From contig JAILWY010000002.1 in assembly GCA_022113835.1 (NCBI GenBank), positions 10,766,501 through 10,830,500 of the forward strand: a stretch of 64,000 bases of DNA. The letters are read 5' to 3'. The notes beneath the pieces were generated by a model. The model saw only the letters and a list, made by a program, of their open reading frames with translations, did not search any database and had not been told where the DNA came from. Positions 36,501 through 48,500 of this stretch are shown here, piece by piece. Made by a program: the position numbers and the translations under genes. This DNA is from Atopsyche davidsoni (lineage: Eukaryota; Arthropoda; Insecta; Trichoptera; Hydrobiosidae). Each line of letters starts with the position of its first letter. The first letter of the stretch is position 1.

Positions 36501-39500
36501 CAATACGAGCAGATATAAAAGAGCGCTTCGGCAGATAACGTAATTTTCCACCGCGCATTGAAGTCGTCCGACTTTGTAATGATTATTAATCTTCAGAGAG
36601 GAGTCCCGAGTCCCGGGTCCCGGGTCCCGGCGCTCCGGGGGTGGACTCGCGGCCCCGGGAATGTTCTCGATGGCTGGTAAGTTATGGCCGGCCGGGACGC
36701 AGAATCGGCAATCGCCGAACGGTGGTCGGAGCCCCCCGCCCGGGTAATTAATAAACTCCGGGGAAATGTTTCGAGAGAAATGCGATGGATGTTGTGAATG
36801 CACGATCAATATATACAAATACATACGCGATTATTAATGTCGTTTTTTGATTGCGTATTTATATTCATACATCGCGTTAACTTTGAGCTTTGACCTTAGG
36901 ATTAATATATAAATTTTAATGCAAGTTTTATTCAGGAGAGAGACGCTCGAGTTCAGTTGATCTGAACAAAGAGCGGTTCAAAGCGGTTACTTTATTTTGA
37001 AATATTTTCTATTACGTTGAAGGAGTTATATTTTTTTAAGCCTGTAAGCAAGTTGCATGCAGTAGATTTCAAATCTGGTGTTTCAAATAAATAGCTTTCA
37101 AAGAAAAAACTAGCGTGTTCACTGGTGTTGTGCACGCCAATCGGTCGGTCTCAGCCGCAACCTCGAGGTCTTGCACGATGAGTGGGAGAGGCTGCAGTCG
37201 TGAGGCGGGACGGGGCGGGGGTGAGGGTTACCTGCGCAGGGGGGTGAGTCGCAGGGGGCACGCGGGTGTGAGCAGTTGCGGCCTCTCCAGCCCGCGGGGC
37301 AGTGGCAGTAGTAATCCCCCTCAGTGTTGAAGCACGCGGCCCCATTTTCGCAGGGGCTGGGCTTGCAGTGGTCCCGATTGTCCTGCAACCAAAAATGAAA
37401 CAATATCACACGAAAATACGATACATTGCAAGTCTATAAAAAAAATAGGCTAAAGCTAGTAAAATCATAAGCACAAAAAACGGGTTTTGAAAAGTCGTTC
37501 AACTATGCTTAAACTAGACACGTCTTAGTTAACGACAGTGCATAAGACGACGATAAGTGTTTTTTTAAAGCGTCATCTTTTGCCAAGTCGTATCGCCTGA
37601 CGTCGACGCCAGGAAATTCATAAAAACGGACGATAATTCCGTGAAGCGGTGTCCTTGAGCGCCGGCGAGGACTCGCGTTGACGCTTCAAAGTTTACTGAA
37701 CCAAAAAAATGGTCTGCAATGCCAACTCGCGGGAGGAATTCAAATCGTTATTTATGCGTGTAATTAATTAAGGTATCCGTTCATCATTCCTTGTCGATTC
37801 AATGCAGCCCCAGCGCAACTCTCAACTGTTCACATGATCGGGCTTTTTAAAAAAAATATTCAGCTTTGGTATTGTATTTATTCAAGGTGTTCCGAGCTAG
37901 GCATCGGCGTTCAAATCAAACTCCGAGAGCCCAGGTGAGACTGGTTTAGTTCAATTTAATTAATACTAGTTTATATAATTTAATTTACAGGTCGTGAATT
38001 CAGCTTCTGTTACTGCAGCGCGGACTCAGTATATAGACGAAAGAGATGCTGGGGGAGATGGTGTGCAGCACTACTCACAGTAGACTTTAAATATATAAAT
38101 ATATATTTAACGGTTTGCTCAGCACTTAGTCTTGTGAAAGACAACGCAATGATTGAATTTATTTTATCTACGAGTATTAATATATACTGGCACTACGAAA
38201 TAATTACCTAAAGTGATTCTAAGCACATAATAAACACTTATCACTCGATTTTTAAAGCCCCCTATAAACGCTGCGATAAAACTGACAACTGAATGATAAT
38301 TGGCCAATAGCGTCCACTTTTGCGCTATTTATTTAGACCAGAGGTTCCCAAAGTGGTCAATATAGACCCCCTGGGGTCGATTTCGTCCTGAAAGGGGTCG
38401 ATGACAGCGAAAAATAAAATTGGGGGTCTACGAGAGTGGATCCCATTTAAGCAGGTTATCACCAAAATTTAGACATTTCGTAAATGTCATAATGCACCAA
38501 ACACAGATTGTACCTATGTACTTTGTGACGAATCGAAGTCCTGAAGCGTAGAAGTATTTTGTATATTTTTTATTAATGTATTTTGTTCTATTTAAGATAT
38601 TAAAATGGAATTCCACCAAGTATTCTCTGTCAAAAATATTGATTTTCTGAATGCATTTGCATTTTGTGTGTTTTTAATTAATAAAGGTATAATTAACTTT
38701 ATATGTATTTTTACTTTTTCATTTTTGAACCCTTTGTACAGTAAACCTTATGAAAGTGAGTTGTTCTATATAAGATGTCAAAAATATGTTTGAAGTTGAT
38801 GGATTTGTAAAAATTCAATATTAGCAAGGCAGGGGTTTGACGAAAAACAGGAAAACTCGAAAAAGGGTCGACGGGACAAAATAAAGGAACGCTATTATTG
38901 CTAAATTGCTAGTGTAGCCGGCTTTGTGTAAAACAGAAAAGGGTCTATATACTTTTGTGAGCAAGGGATTTATAAACTCGATAACAGTTGTGTCAAGTCT
39001 TAAGCCGACTACACACGCTGCAACACAACATAATAGTAATTATCCAAAAGCTTTATTTTATTTCGAGTATTTTTTGTGGTTTCAATAACAACGAAAAAGA
39101 GTCGGAATTTACCGTTCGGTTGTCAGTTGTATCGCAGCGCGCGTAGCCGGCTTTCGGAGAGACTTTCACGAATGCCGTTCGATTCCAAAGTTGTGGGAGG
39201 AAATGAGCATATGCAGAGATAATAGTGTGTGCAAGAAGCCCCTTTGCTGCTCGGTGGTGGCGGTGGTATTCACAGTTGCGGATTTGCCGAGCGTGGGGCG
39301 CGGGGCGGGTGGTGGAACAATGCACGAGCGTGCGGACGCAATTGGAGGAGAGCGGGCGAGGGGCGGGGCCGTATCGAAATCAGATCTAACCGCGATACCT
39401 ACCCACTCAATCCTCTCTCTCTACACACTCTAACGATGGGCACAACCGAACAAAAATAATATTTATTCACCGATTACATAATCGAATTGATCACTACTGG

Positions 39501-42500
39501 TGCTTCGTAGGCATTGAGTATCCCTTTCCACAGAAATAATCATCGCCTGAAGATGGTTCTAGTAGCAACGCTGAAACGCCGGGAAGGTTAAAAATTTACA
39601 AATATGTGACTCAACAATCTACTATAATAATAGCCATTGTGTGTGTGTGTGTTTCATTTTTTGGTTCTCTATAGAATATCTTAAAAGATACAACGCTGAT
39701 TTTTTGCACGTAAGTTCAGTAAGTTTTTCCGCTGTTATGTGCCGAATTTCAAGACGATAGGATAATATTTTCATTCATAAACTAATTAAATAAAACTATC
39801 AAATATGCTTTATGTACGAATTATATGATTCTGTTGTTCACAGCGAGAATTTCAAATTTAGAATTTTTACAAAAAAACAAAATATGATGCTTCTAAGAAA
39901 TTTCCAGTTTATGTCAGCTTGACACGAGTACCAATTTTATTTTTTAGTTGCGTTAGAAATTATTAATCACATCATTAATAACTTAAAATGCCTCCTAAAA
40001 AAATAACACCGTCTAAGCACAGCAAACGTAATTAAAAAAGAATAGCCCAATTGAACGTGATAAAGACTGCATCTAATAAAGAACAGTGCAGTGAAAGTGA
40101 TTCGTTGTTTGTGACACGAAATGTGATATTTCCTAGAATGGCTTTGCTTTCGAAATTAATATCCGGTTATTCAATATATATGTGTACAAAATTAAATCAA
40201 ATATTCATCTAATTGTCAGCCAAACATATGTTCAAACACTATTGCATCGTTCATCGAATACGTCATTTTATGACGGGCTACATTTCTAGTTATATTATAA
40301 TAGACAAATTTATGTAATAATCAGCTGTTTATGTGAAATTTTTGAAGAACCATTGATAGCTGTTTAGAGCTCGCACAATCAAAGTGTATTTAAAATTATC
40401 AATAGATCATGAATGAATTCGAATAAAATAATCGATGATTCCCATCACTAGTACACACCACCGCGTCCAACAATCATTTGATTACCGCAATGCGTGTCTG
40501 CCATATAAGTATATTACACAAAGAGCGAGCACCGAGAAGTGGGCGGCTACTAGATCTGTACTATATATATTATTGTACAAATATCATTACATAATATGAT
40601 TGGTACTCGTACACTGATTTTATTACGTTGCTGATGAAAGTGTGCAATGAAGCAAAAATTGTGTAATTCATACCCTAAAATAAATTTCACGTAAATATGA
40701 ACTTATATCACAAAACCTGTGTAGACGATTCGAAGCAATAATTTTCAATTGCATGACTTAAATTATCATTTTTTACATGGTAATTTATTTAGTAAACTTT
40801 CAATCAGTGCGAAAAATGTAAGCTTACTATAAAACACAAGCCAGTATCAAATCGTATACAACGATGCGTATCTTGAGTTTGAGTTTATGCTGAGCGATTT
40901 CGTTGACTGCACACGGAGCAAAGTCTGAGTGAAGCACAAGTTATTGCGCTGTACCGATCAACAGCTTGAGATGTGCAATTCCAATTAGAGACTGACGAAG
41001 AACAATGACGTCAAAGACTGACTCAAAGAAATTAAAAAAAAAAAAATTGTTTCATTGATTGCACACTGAGATATCTTTGGGAGGCGTTGTAATTAGTATA
41101 CAAGGTTTCTCACTTGAAATTGCCTAGGTGAGGCTAGGGCGCATTAGCCCCGTGGGGAGTGCGGTGCCCCCTCAGGTGAAATATGGCCACGTTTTCGGAA
41201 TTCGGGGCATGGCCAGGGCCGGAGCGGGCCCCCCACCGGGCGCCGCGGGACCGCGAGGGTTATGCATCACCTCGGGAAACTATAAATATCACAACACCGA
41301 TAATGGCCGCAGCCAATCTGTTGCGCTCGGTTCGATGCCGCGACGATGATTCAAATTGGGCAGGTTAGGGTTAGTTACCGACAGAGATAGGCTAAGGCCA
41401 GCGGCGTGCGGCGCAGGCCAAACATGGTTACTTATGTTTCCTCGTGTAAGCTGTAAAAACAACTGAAGTTTTATTTTGTTGGCAAAATAACTTTACTTTA
41501 TAAAAAAAATTGAATAGCCTAAATTTGAGATGAGCTGCTTGAACTTTAATGAAATTACAAAATAATCAAATATTAACAGCTGCCAAAATCTACGAACATA
41601 CTATAGTTATCGATCTTCTTTCTTTCTGTATTCAATGTTTTAACATTGAGTTAGTAATATGGTTCATTAATAAATTTTGGTCCCGGTACAAACGCTGCAT
41701 AACATCCAAGAACACAATGACTGCTTAATACTACTCACAAACATAATTAATTTATTTTATAAATGTTTCTCTAGAGATGCTCTAAAATGCACTCATTGTT
41801 TTAAAGAATACATGATGTGCGCTACATTCATAAGCATGTACTGCACATACTGTACATCGCTATACCAAACAAATGCCACTATTCACAGAATATACTATCT
41901 AAAAAAAAATCGATTGTACTTCGATTTGACTTGTAGTTCCTCTCTTATTTGTCTAGTAATATCACACAAGGAGAGTCCGAGATCAAGTTAGGTGAAGTGA
42001 AGTCAGGGTTGCCTGGTGTCCTCCTTTTAGAAATATATTTAATTATTTTACTTCTAGACTAAAGTGGCACTTCTCTTCTACTTTTACAATATGATTTTCG
42101 ACAGTCTACTTACACAGCAATAAAACTCCTAGATTTTTTAGAATTTAAAGCATATAAAACTTTTATGGGTTGAAAATGCAAACTTATTGAATTTTTAGTA
42201 ATTATCAAAATTTTCATATTATTTATTGTAATATTATTTAGTTTTCATTATATAATAAATTGAAAAAATATATATTAATTTTCCAATTAAGTCGCTTGTA
42301 AAGATTGCACACCATAGGTCAAAACATCTATAAAACCTTTAAATAAAAAACGGAGATGAATATGACGCCTATAAAACACGGCTTGCGTGGATCGATTCTG
42401 CAAATAACTTCATATTGCGGATAAAGTGTAAAGGTAATTTAATACGTTTTTTTGATTCTCCTTGGATCTGGACAGCCGGCAGGGGCAGCCCTGGGGAGCA

Positions 42501-45500
42501 GGAGTAGGTTACAATGACTGCTGTTGTTTTTTTGTCCGCTTGACCCGATCACTCTGGCTATCGGAAGATCGGTATTCGGCATTCGGATCCCTCATCTGGC
42601 ATTGTCTGTGCTGATGGAACAATGGTCGCAAGACGCCGGCCGCACCGGGCACCAGCGGCCAGCGAGACTGCGACCCATCACGCCACGTGAGGGACGACTC
42701 AAGTACTCATGGGGATATCACGTATCCCAGCAAGTCCACGAACCATCACATCGAATTCAAGTGAGAAAGGACTCAAGTACCAAACAAAATATCAGATGAC
42801 CACATGTCTCAGCAAGCTTGTGAAACATCACGTCGAATTTATGTGAGAAAGGACTTACGTACCGATTACAGGTCATTAAATTTACTAACTATCATATGCC
42901 TTGACAAGTCAGCGAAGATAGAAAACTAGAAAGCCGACAAACTGTCACGTGACCACATAGGTCTTAGTCCAAGATACATGCAGTAATTTAACGTTTTACG
43001 AAATGCATCGCGTTGCTATAGAAATGACCCAAATATAAAAAAACTATGATGTGATCACACAAGTCGTAACCAAACGTTACACGGAAAAGGACCAATATAT
43101 AAATAATATAAGAGCTAAGGAAGCATTTTAAAATGCAGCGGAAACAACCAGATCCCGGGCAGAAGATCAGAACAACAGGAGACCGCGAGGGCACCAGGAA
43201 GCGGCGCCGCAGCAGTTATGAGCCGAGAGTCCGGCGGACAATGGGCCGGAGCGGGGAGATGCGAGCCGATAGCGCCCCGGCCCGCCGGGTAATTGGCCGG
43301 TGATGGGCCCTGGCCAGCGCCGGAGACGGACTATCGGCAGCCATCGGAGGGGCACCGGCCTGCTGCCTATTTGCTCAGGATCAACAGGGTTCAATGGAGG
43401 GGGGGGGCCGCTGGAGGTGAGCCTGTCTCATTACCGCGCCATTCTCCCTCGTCAAATGCATCGCCGCAATAATCGGAACGTGAACGTGGAAAGTCACAGG
43501 TATCTTTCCATCAAAGTTGCACAAAAATATCTTGATATTTTGAACACATCTGAAAAATACATTTAACATGTGAAATTCACACGAAAAAGAATTGAACTTT
43601 CTAAAATAAATACGTCTGATACTGATTTAATCTTTGAGACTACCTGCGACTACTTATTTATAGTTATTAGACGATTATTATAAAAAATCGATATCCGTTT
43701 TGGGATTCTACAAACAGTTCAGAAAGCATGCAGTGAAAGCAAACTAAATTATGCAAATACTGCAGTTACTTTGAAATGGTGTAAGTTTGGCCACACTTTT
43801 ATAAATCCCATATATAGCCTACTGCGACTAGAGAAAAAAAAAAAAAAAGAAAAGGCATTGGAATGATGAATATATGTCCAATAAGATAGTCACCAACCTC
43901 GTCTGAGAAGAGTCTAATTTTGAAATCATTGGTATCGGGTATTCCTGTATAGTTGTATGTTTTACTAAATACATAAATTGAATAAAAGCTTGCATCGGGA
44001 GCTTGTAAAAGCTCCACAAGGCTTTGCAAGAACCACGCAGCCCTTATCGTGGCGAGTGCATCGATATTAGCGGCCGTTAAGTTGTTTGTCAAGCGAGCCC
44101 TCCGAGGGCGTGGGCTCTGCTGGCCCGCGCTGGGAAGAGCTATGCCGCCAGATCATGCCGCGGCTACCGTCACGACTTGACTTAAATTATTGTTACCATT
44201 CTAAAGAAATAAGAACAGAGGTTATTTTGATATGGCAATATTATTATTATTTACCTTCTAACACAAAAAGGATCGGCAATGGAGTAGTGGACTTGGAATG
44301 ATTGTGGAGGGATGTGCTCTGGGAGTACCTTGTCGAAATGGGGAGACTCCTGCTATTGTTTCTGTAGCTTGCTGCAGAAGGAGTATCGGATCTAAACGTC
44401 AGAGCTTTGTAAGGAAAGGATCATATAATAGTGCTATTGGCAGCAGCAATATGCAGACTTTTCCTTCCAATATAAAACTGCGGTGTAGAAGCACCCGAGG
44501 ACCCACTACACTATTTTCCCCTTAGAAAACCATGAACACTGGCTCAGCATAAGTATGTGCTTAGTGAAATAGTCGCCAACCTCCTCTGAAGAGAGGCACT
44601 TGGTGAAGAAGAAGATGCCAATTGTTTAAATACAGGTTTGAAAACTGCATGCTCAACGGACATATAATATAATCATTTCTTGATTAGTTGAGTATACATT
44701 TCTTGATTAGTTAAAATATATATAAATACAATATAAAGCTTTAACCAAAATTTTGTTTGACGTTTCGGCAATATCACGTTTAGTTCAGGGTAGCACGGAC
44801 TCCGCATCCCCTGTTTTATTTTGCTCAGCGTTATTACAATCGAGGTTTGTCTCATTTCTCTAACTTGCCTAAGAAAGCATACAATGGGCGTATTTTTACC
44901 AACGTACCTTTCTGAGTCTAAAAAACTTTAATGGTCGCAGTACAAGCGATCACGCACACAAAAGAAGTGATTAAAAATATTGACAAAATAAGATCTATTC
45001 TTCGTCCGTTTCATCGCGCCGCAGGTATGTGAGGAGACGAGATTCGCATTGTGGTTTAATCGATCGGAGAGTAACGCGGTCTTAGATGGCCGATTACAAT
45101 TATAATTGGCGGGATATCTCGGCCATCGGAGGCATCTTTGTTTCGACACTGTCCGGAGTGACGGGGAACTAAGCCTCCTTTGTTCCCGCTCAGCAGCGAA
45201 CTGACGGCGCGTCGGCGGTCCTCAAGCTTTGTCGATCGCGAGCCCTCGGAAAAACAACCCCATTCATATCAAAATCACAAAAAACATGCCAAAAATAGGC
45301 TTGAATCATAACATATTGTTAGCCAAATATCGAGCGTGAGAATGAGTCAATGCGAATAAATAGTTCTGTCTTGAGAATAGATTAATAAATAGTAATGAAA
45401 GCGCGTATTTAAATAATACATTGCATGATAGAAACATGTTTTAGGGGAGGCCTTTTTCCGATTATACTTATTGCGAAAAGGATTTTTGTAAAATCTGTCT

Positions 45501-48500
45501 TGATCGAACCACGCTAACCACTAGACTGAGTTTCCGACATTGTGGTCTCGGTACTAGGGTCATTTTAAGATATTGTAATCAAATCCCTGAAAATGCCCCC
45601 AGTACCATGATCGAGGCGTCGGAAAAACGCAGCATTAGAAATGGTACAGTTCCGATTACACTTTCCGCGAACTGCAGTTTGAGAAGCGCGCGCTTAACGT
45701 CAGAGTTCCCGCGCTTTGAGCAGCTCGCCGATACCGATCGGGAGTCAGAGGTGAGGCCGGGAAAAATATATATTGCGTAAGTCATACCCGGTACCCGACG
45801 CGGGGCACGGGGCGCGGGGCATGGGGCACGGGGCATGGGGCATGGGGCGCGGGGCACGGGGCTAGGGCCGGCCCCGCGGGGCGGGAGCAGCCCGAGGAGC
45901 TACTGTGACGCCCAGCAGACAAAGCAGCTACTTATGGAGGTTAACTGCAGACAGAATATGTCCACGACAGACTCACGTAGAACAAGACTTGTTTAAACAG
46001 CATCCATGAACAATCAAATGTCTAGAAGATTCACCTCTCAAAAGCTTCTTTAATTACAAAGATACGTATAATAGCTTAAAATTCTAACAAGTTTGAAGAA
46101 GCCTTCACAAGCAAAAATTAAATTATGATTGAATTAGCCTTGCATAAAACAGTCCATCGAATACCGAGCTTTTTGATTGAATATTCTCAAAAGTTGAGTT
46201 GAGATAATTGATAAAAATACTGTTATTTTGAAGCAGTTGAAAGTAGCTGCTTCTTTCGCGAAGCGGAAGCGAACGTCGCTGTTTTAGATTTTCCCAGTCC
46301 CGTCCGTCTTTACCTGGTGCCCCGCACTTATTCATCACAGATCGAGCGATATGACTGACTCGATTGTGGCACGACCGGGCCCCATAATGTGAAATATCTA
46401 TGGGATAAATTAGTGCACGAGATCTTTAATGAGATTATACTAAAGCGAGGCGAAATAATGAATTTGTAGCATAATGCAGAGTGAAAGTTTATAGCGACCG
46501 AGGAGACATTACGACAGTGTATTTTTATTGGAAAATTTCTATCCATGGGAAACGAAAATTAAACTATACGTTGAAATTTCATTCGCCTCATAAAAACACC
46601 GTCAAATATTTTTTAAAGCTACTCAATAAAAAATATTCTAGATCATCAAAACAAAAGCTTTTTCTAAAAGTCTATTATTTCTAAGTGATTAAAATAATTG
46701 CCTATTCTGTGAGTCTATTTTTAATTATTGGTCAAAATAATTGCCTATCCTTAAAATATATTTCATATTGTTCATTAAAAACTATTCTTAGGCTATATAA
46801 GCTATCGGTTAAACTAACTGCCTTTTATAAAAATATATTTTAAAAATAATTGCCTAGTCAAAAATTTATTAGTGAAAATAAATTACTATTTTCAAAATAT
46901 ATTTTAAATTATTGATTAAACATATTGCCTATTTATTTTGATTAATAACGCGTAGTCAACGTGATATTCGTTGCAGAAAATACATAGATAAAAATACGCA
47001 TGAAAAATAATTCACTATTATTATGCATGTATAAACTGCACGCCACTGGTATACGTCAAATTTGTTAATAAACAATATGGTTACTTTTTAAATGTGTTTC
47101 AACTGAAGGTAGTAGGCAGCCATAAACAACGAGAAAAAGAAGAAGAAGCAGACAAAGGGTTAGCCGGGAACTGCGTGGTGCTCCTCGCTCGTTTCCACGA
47201 TGGTCAGTGGGAGCCCCTGAACTGGTGGCGGGGGCGGCTGCATTGCTTTATTAACCTTAAAGCTGCCTACACACGCTGCAACACAACCGACCAGAAATGT
47301 GTCAGCATCATCTGCTTTTTTGGGTGGTTTTTTTATTTTTATTTATCTACTCTATTAACTAGCTTGTATGGTTGTTAGTTGTGTTGCAGCATGTGTAGGC
47401 AGCTTTATTCACAGTTAAGTTGCCTTCATACGCTGTAGCACAATCAACAACCGACTGGTGATGAGTAAGTAGCATCTTCTTATTTTAACGCAAAATAGAA
47501 CGCTATTGAATAGTTTACCGCTCGGTTGTCGACCTGTGATGCAGCGTGTGTAGACAGCTTTAGGGTCGCTGTAGATAGTGATACTAATTTCCGAAGGCAA
47601 TACTTAAATTAAATGCTTTTTTATAAATAACAAAATTGTTGTGGGGTAATTTTAAATTACAGCATGTAAAAAAATAATATTCAAATTATAAATAGTTATT
47701 TTCTAACTTGTAAAAATTGCCTCCGGTTTCACAAGAAAAATCCTAGAAGGAATACTTTCTATAGATTTTCTGAACATGTGAAAGGAAATCCCGAAAGTAC
47801 AACTAAGGGGACACAGCCCCTATGGGGTTTTCAAACTCACAGGAAACACTAGATTTATGAAAAGCACAGAGAATAATGATGAGAATTGAATAGGAGAGAT
47901 ATTTACATAGATTAATTAAATAAAAAAATAACAACAACATTTTCAACTTTGAACGATTGAAGACAAAAGCAGTGTGTCGCAATTTTTTAAGGAGCCTGTG
48001 ATTTTAGTTCCCATTCGGTTGTTAGTTGTTTCAGCGTGTGTTGGGGTCTTTAAAAGTAATGCTTAGCAAGGCACTTACGCATACAGATTACCAATAAGAA
48101 AAATACAAGGTTTAAAATATATAAAACTAAGGCATAATGAAGCAGCCCAGTTTACCCGTTTCTTATAGCTGAAGTTATAATTGCGTTTTTCTACCGACAA
48201 ATACTGGGCGGACCGCCCGCCGGGTTCCCCGCTCCCCATTCCCCGGCGCCCAAGGAAGACGATTAAACAGAAATACGTAAATTATTTTTTCCCTTTACAA
48301 TTTACATCCTTCACGATTCTTAATTACGCCGAAGCATCGTATACAATAAAAAAAAGTTACCTTTTTAAAAACGTTTCAAAAAGTTATGCCCGTCTCGCGG
48401 TGCTAAGTTTTGAGCCGTGTTGCAGTTATCATTTAAGACATGCTGATTTTGTTTGGTAATTATAGTACAATGTTTCGACTATCCAAATCCTCCCCCAACC

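Larger units (their letters stand above)
34930..37231 (-). other. Serrate intron holding two GC-rich islands
   Basis: A 2.3-kb intron between exons 4 and 5. Most of it is AT-rich, but 35190-35900 and 36590-36760 are GC-rich and CpG-rich without coding signal or plausible splice sites. They are listed as candidate regulatory elements. Confidence 0.6.

Noticed and set aside
36381..36824. 147-aa minus-strand open frame in a Serrate intron
   Set aside because: GC-driven composition over a 7-bp repeat array, no recognisable motif, no splice sites in Serrate phase.
39988..40200. Start of a possible transposon ORF (ATG then [14 protein letters not shown])
   Set aside because: An in-frame stop follows after about 15 codons, and resemblance to helitron-type N-termini is only impressionistic.
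42524..42799. 91-aa plus-strand frame
   Set aside because: Runs through the 82-bp tandem repeat and a GC-rich island; no protein character.
45495..45560. tRNA-like segment on the minus strand (TAGTGGTTAGCGTGGTTCGA)
   Set aside because: A- and B-box-like words are too close together to be a tRNA or a SINE head; at most a deleted fragment.
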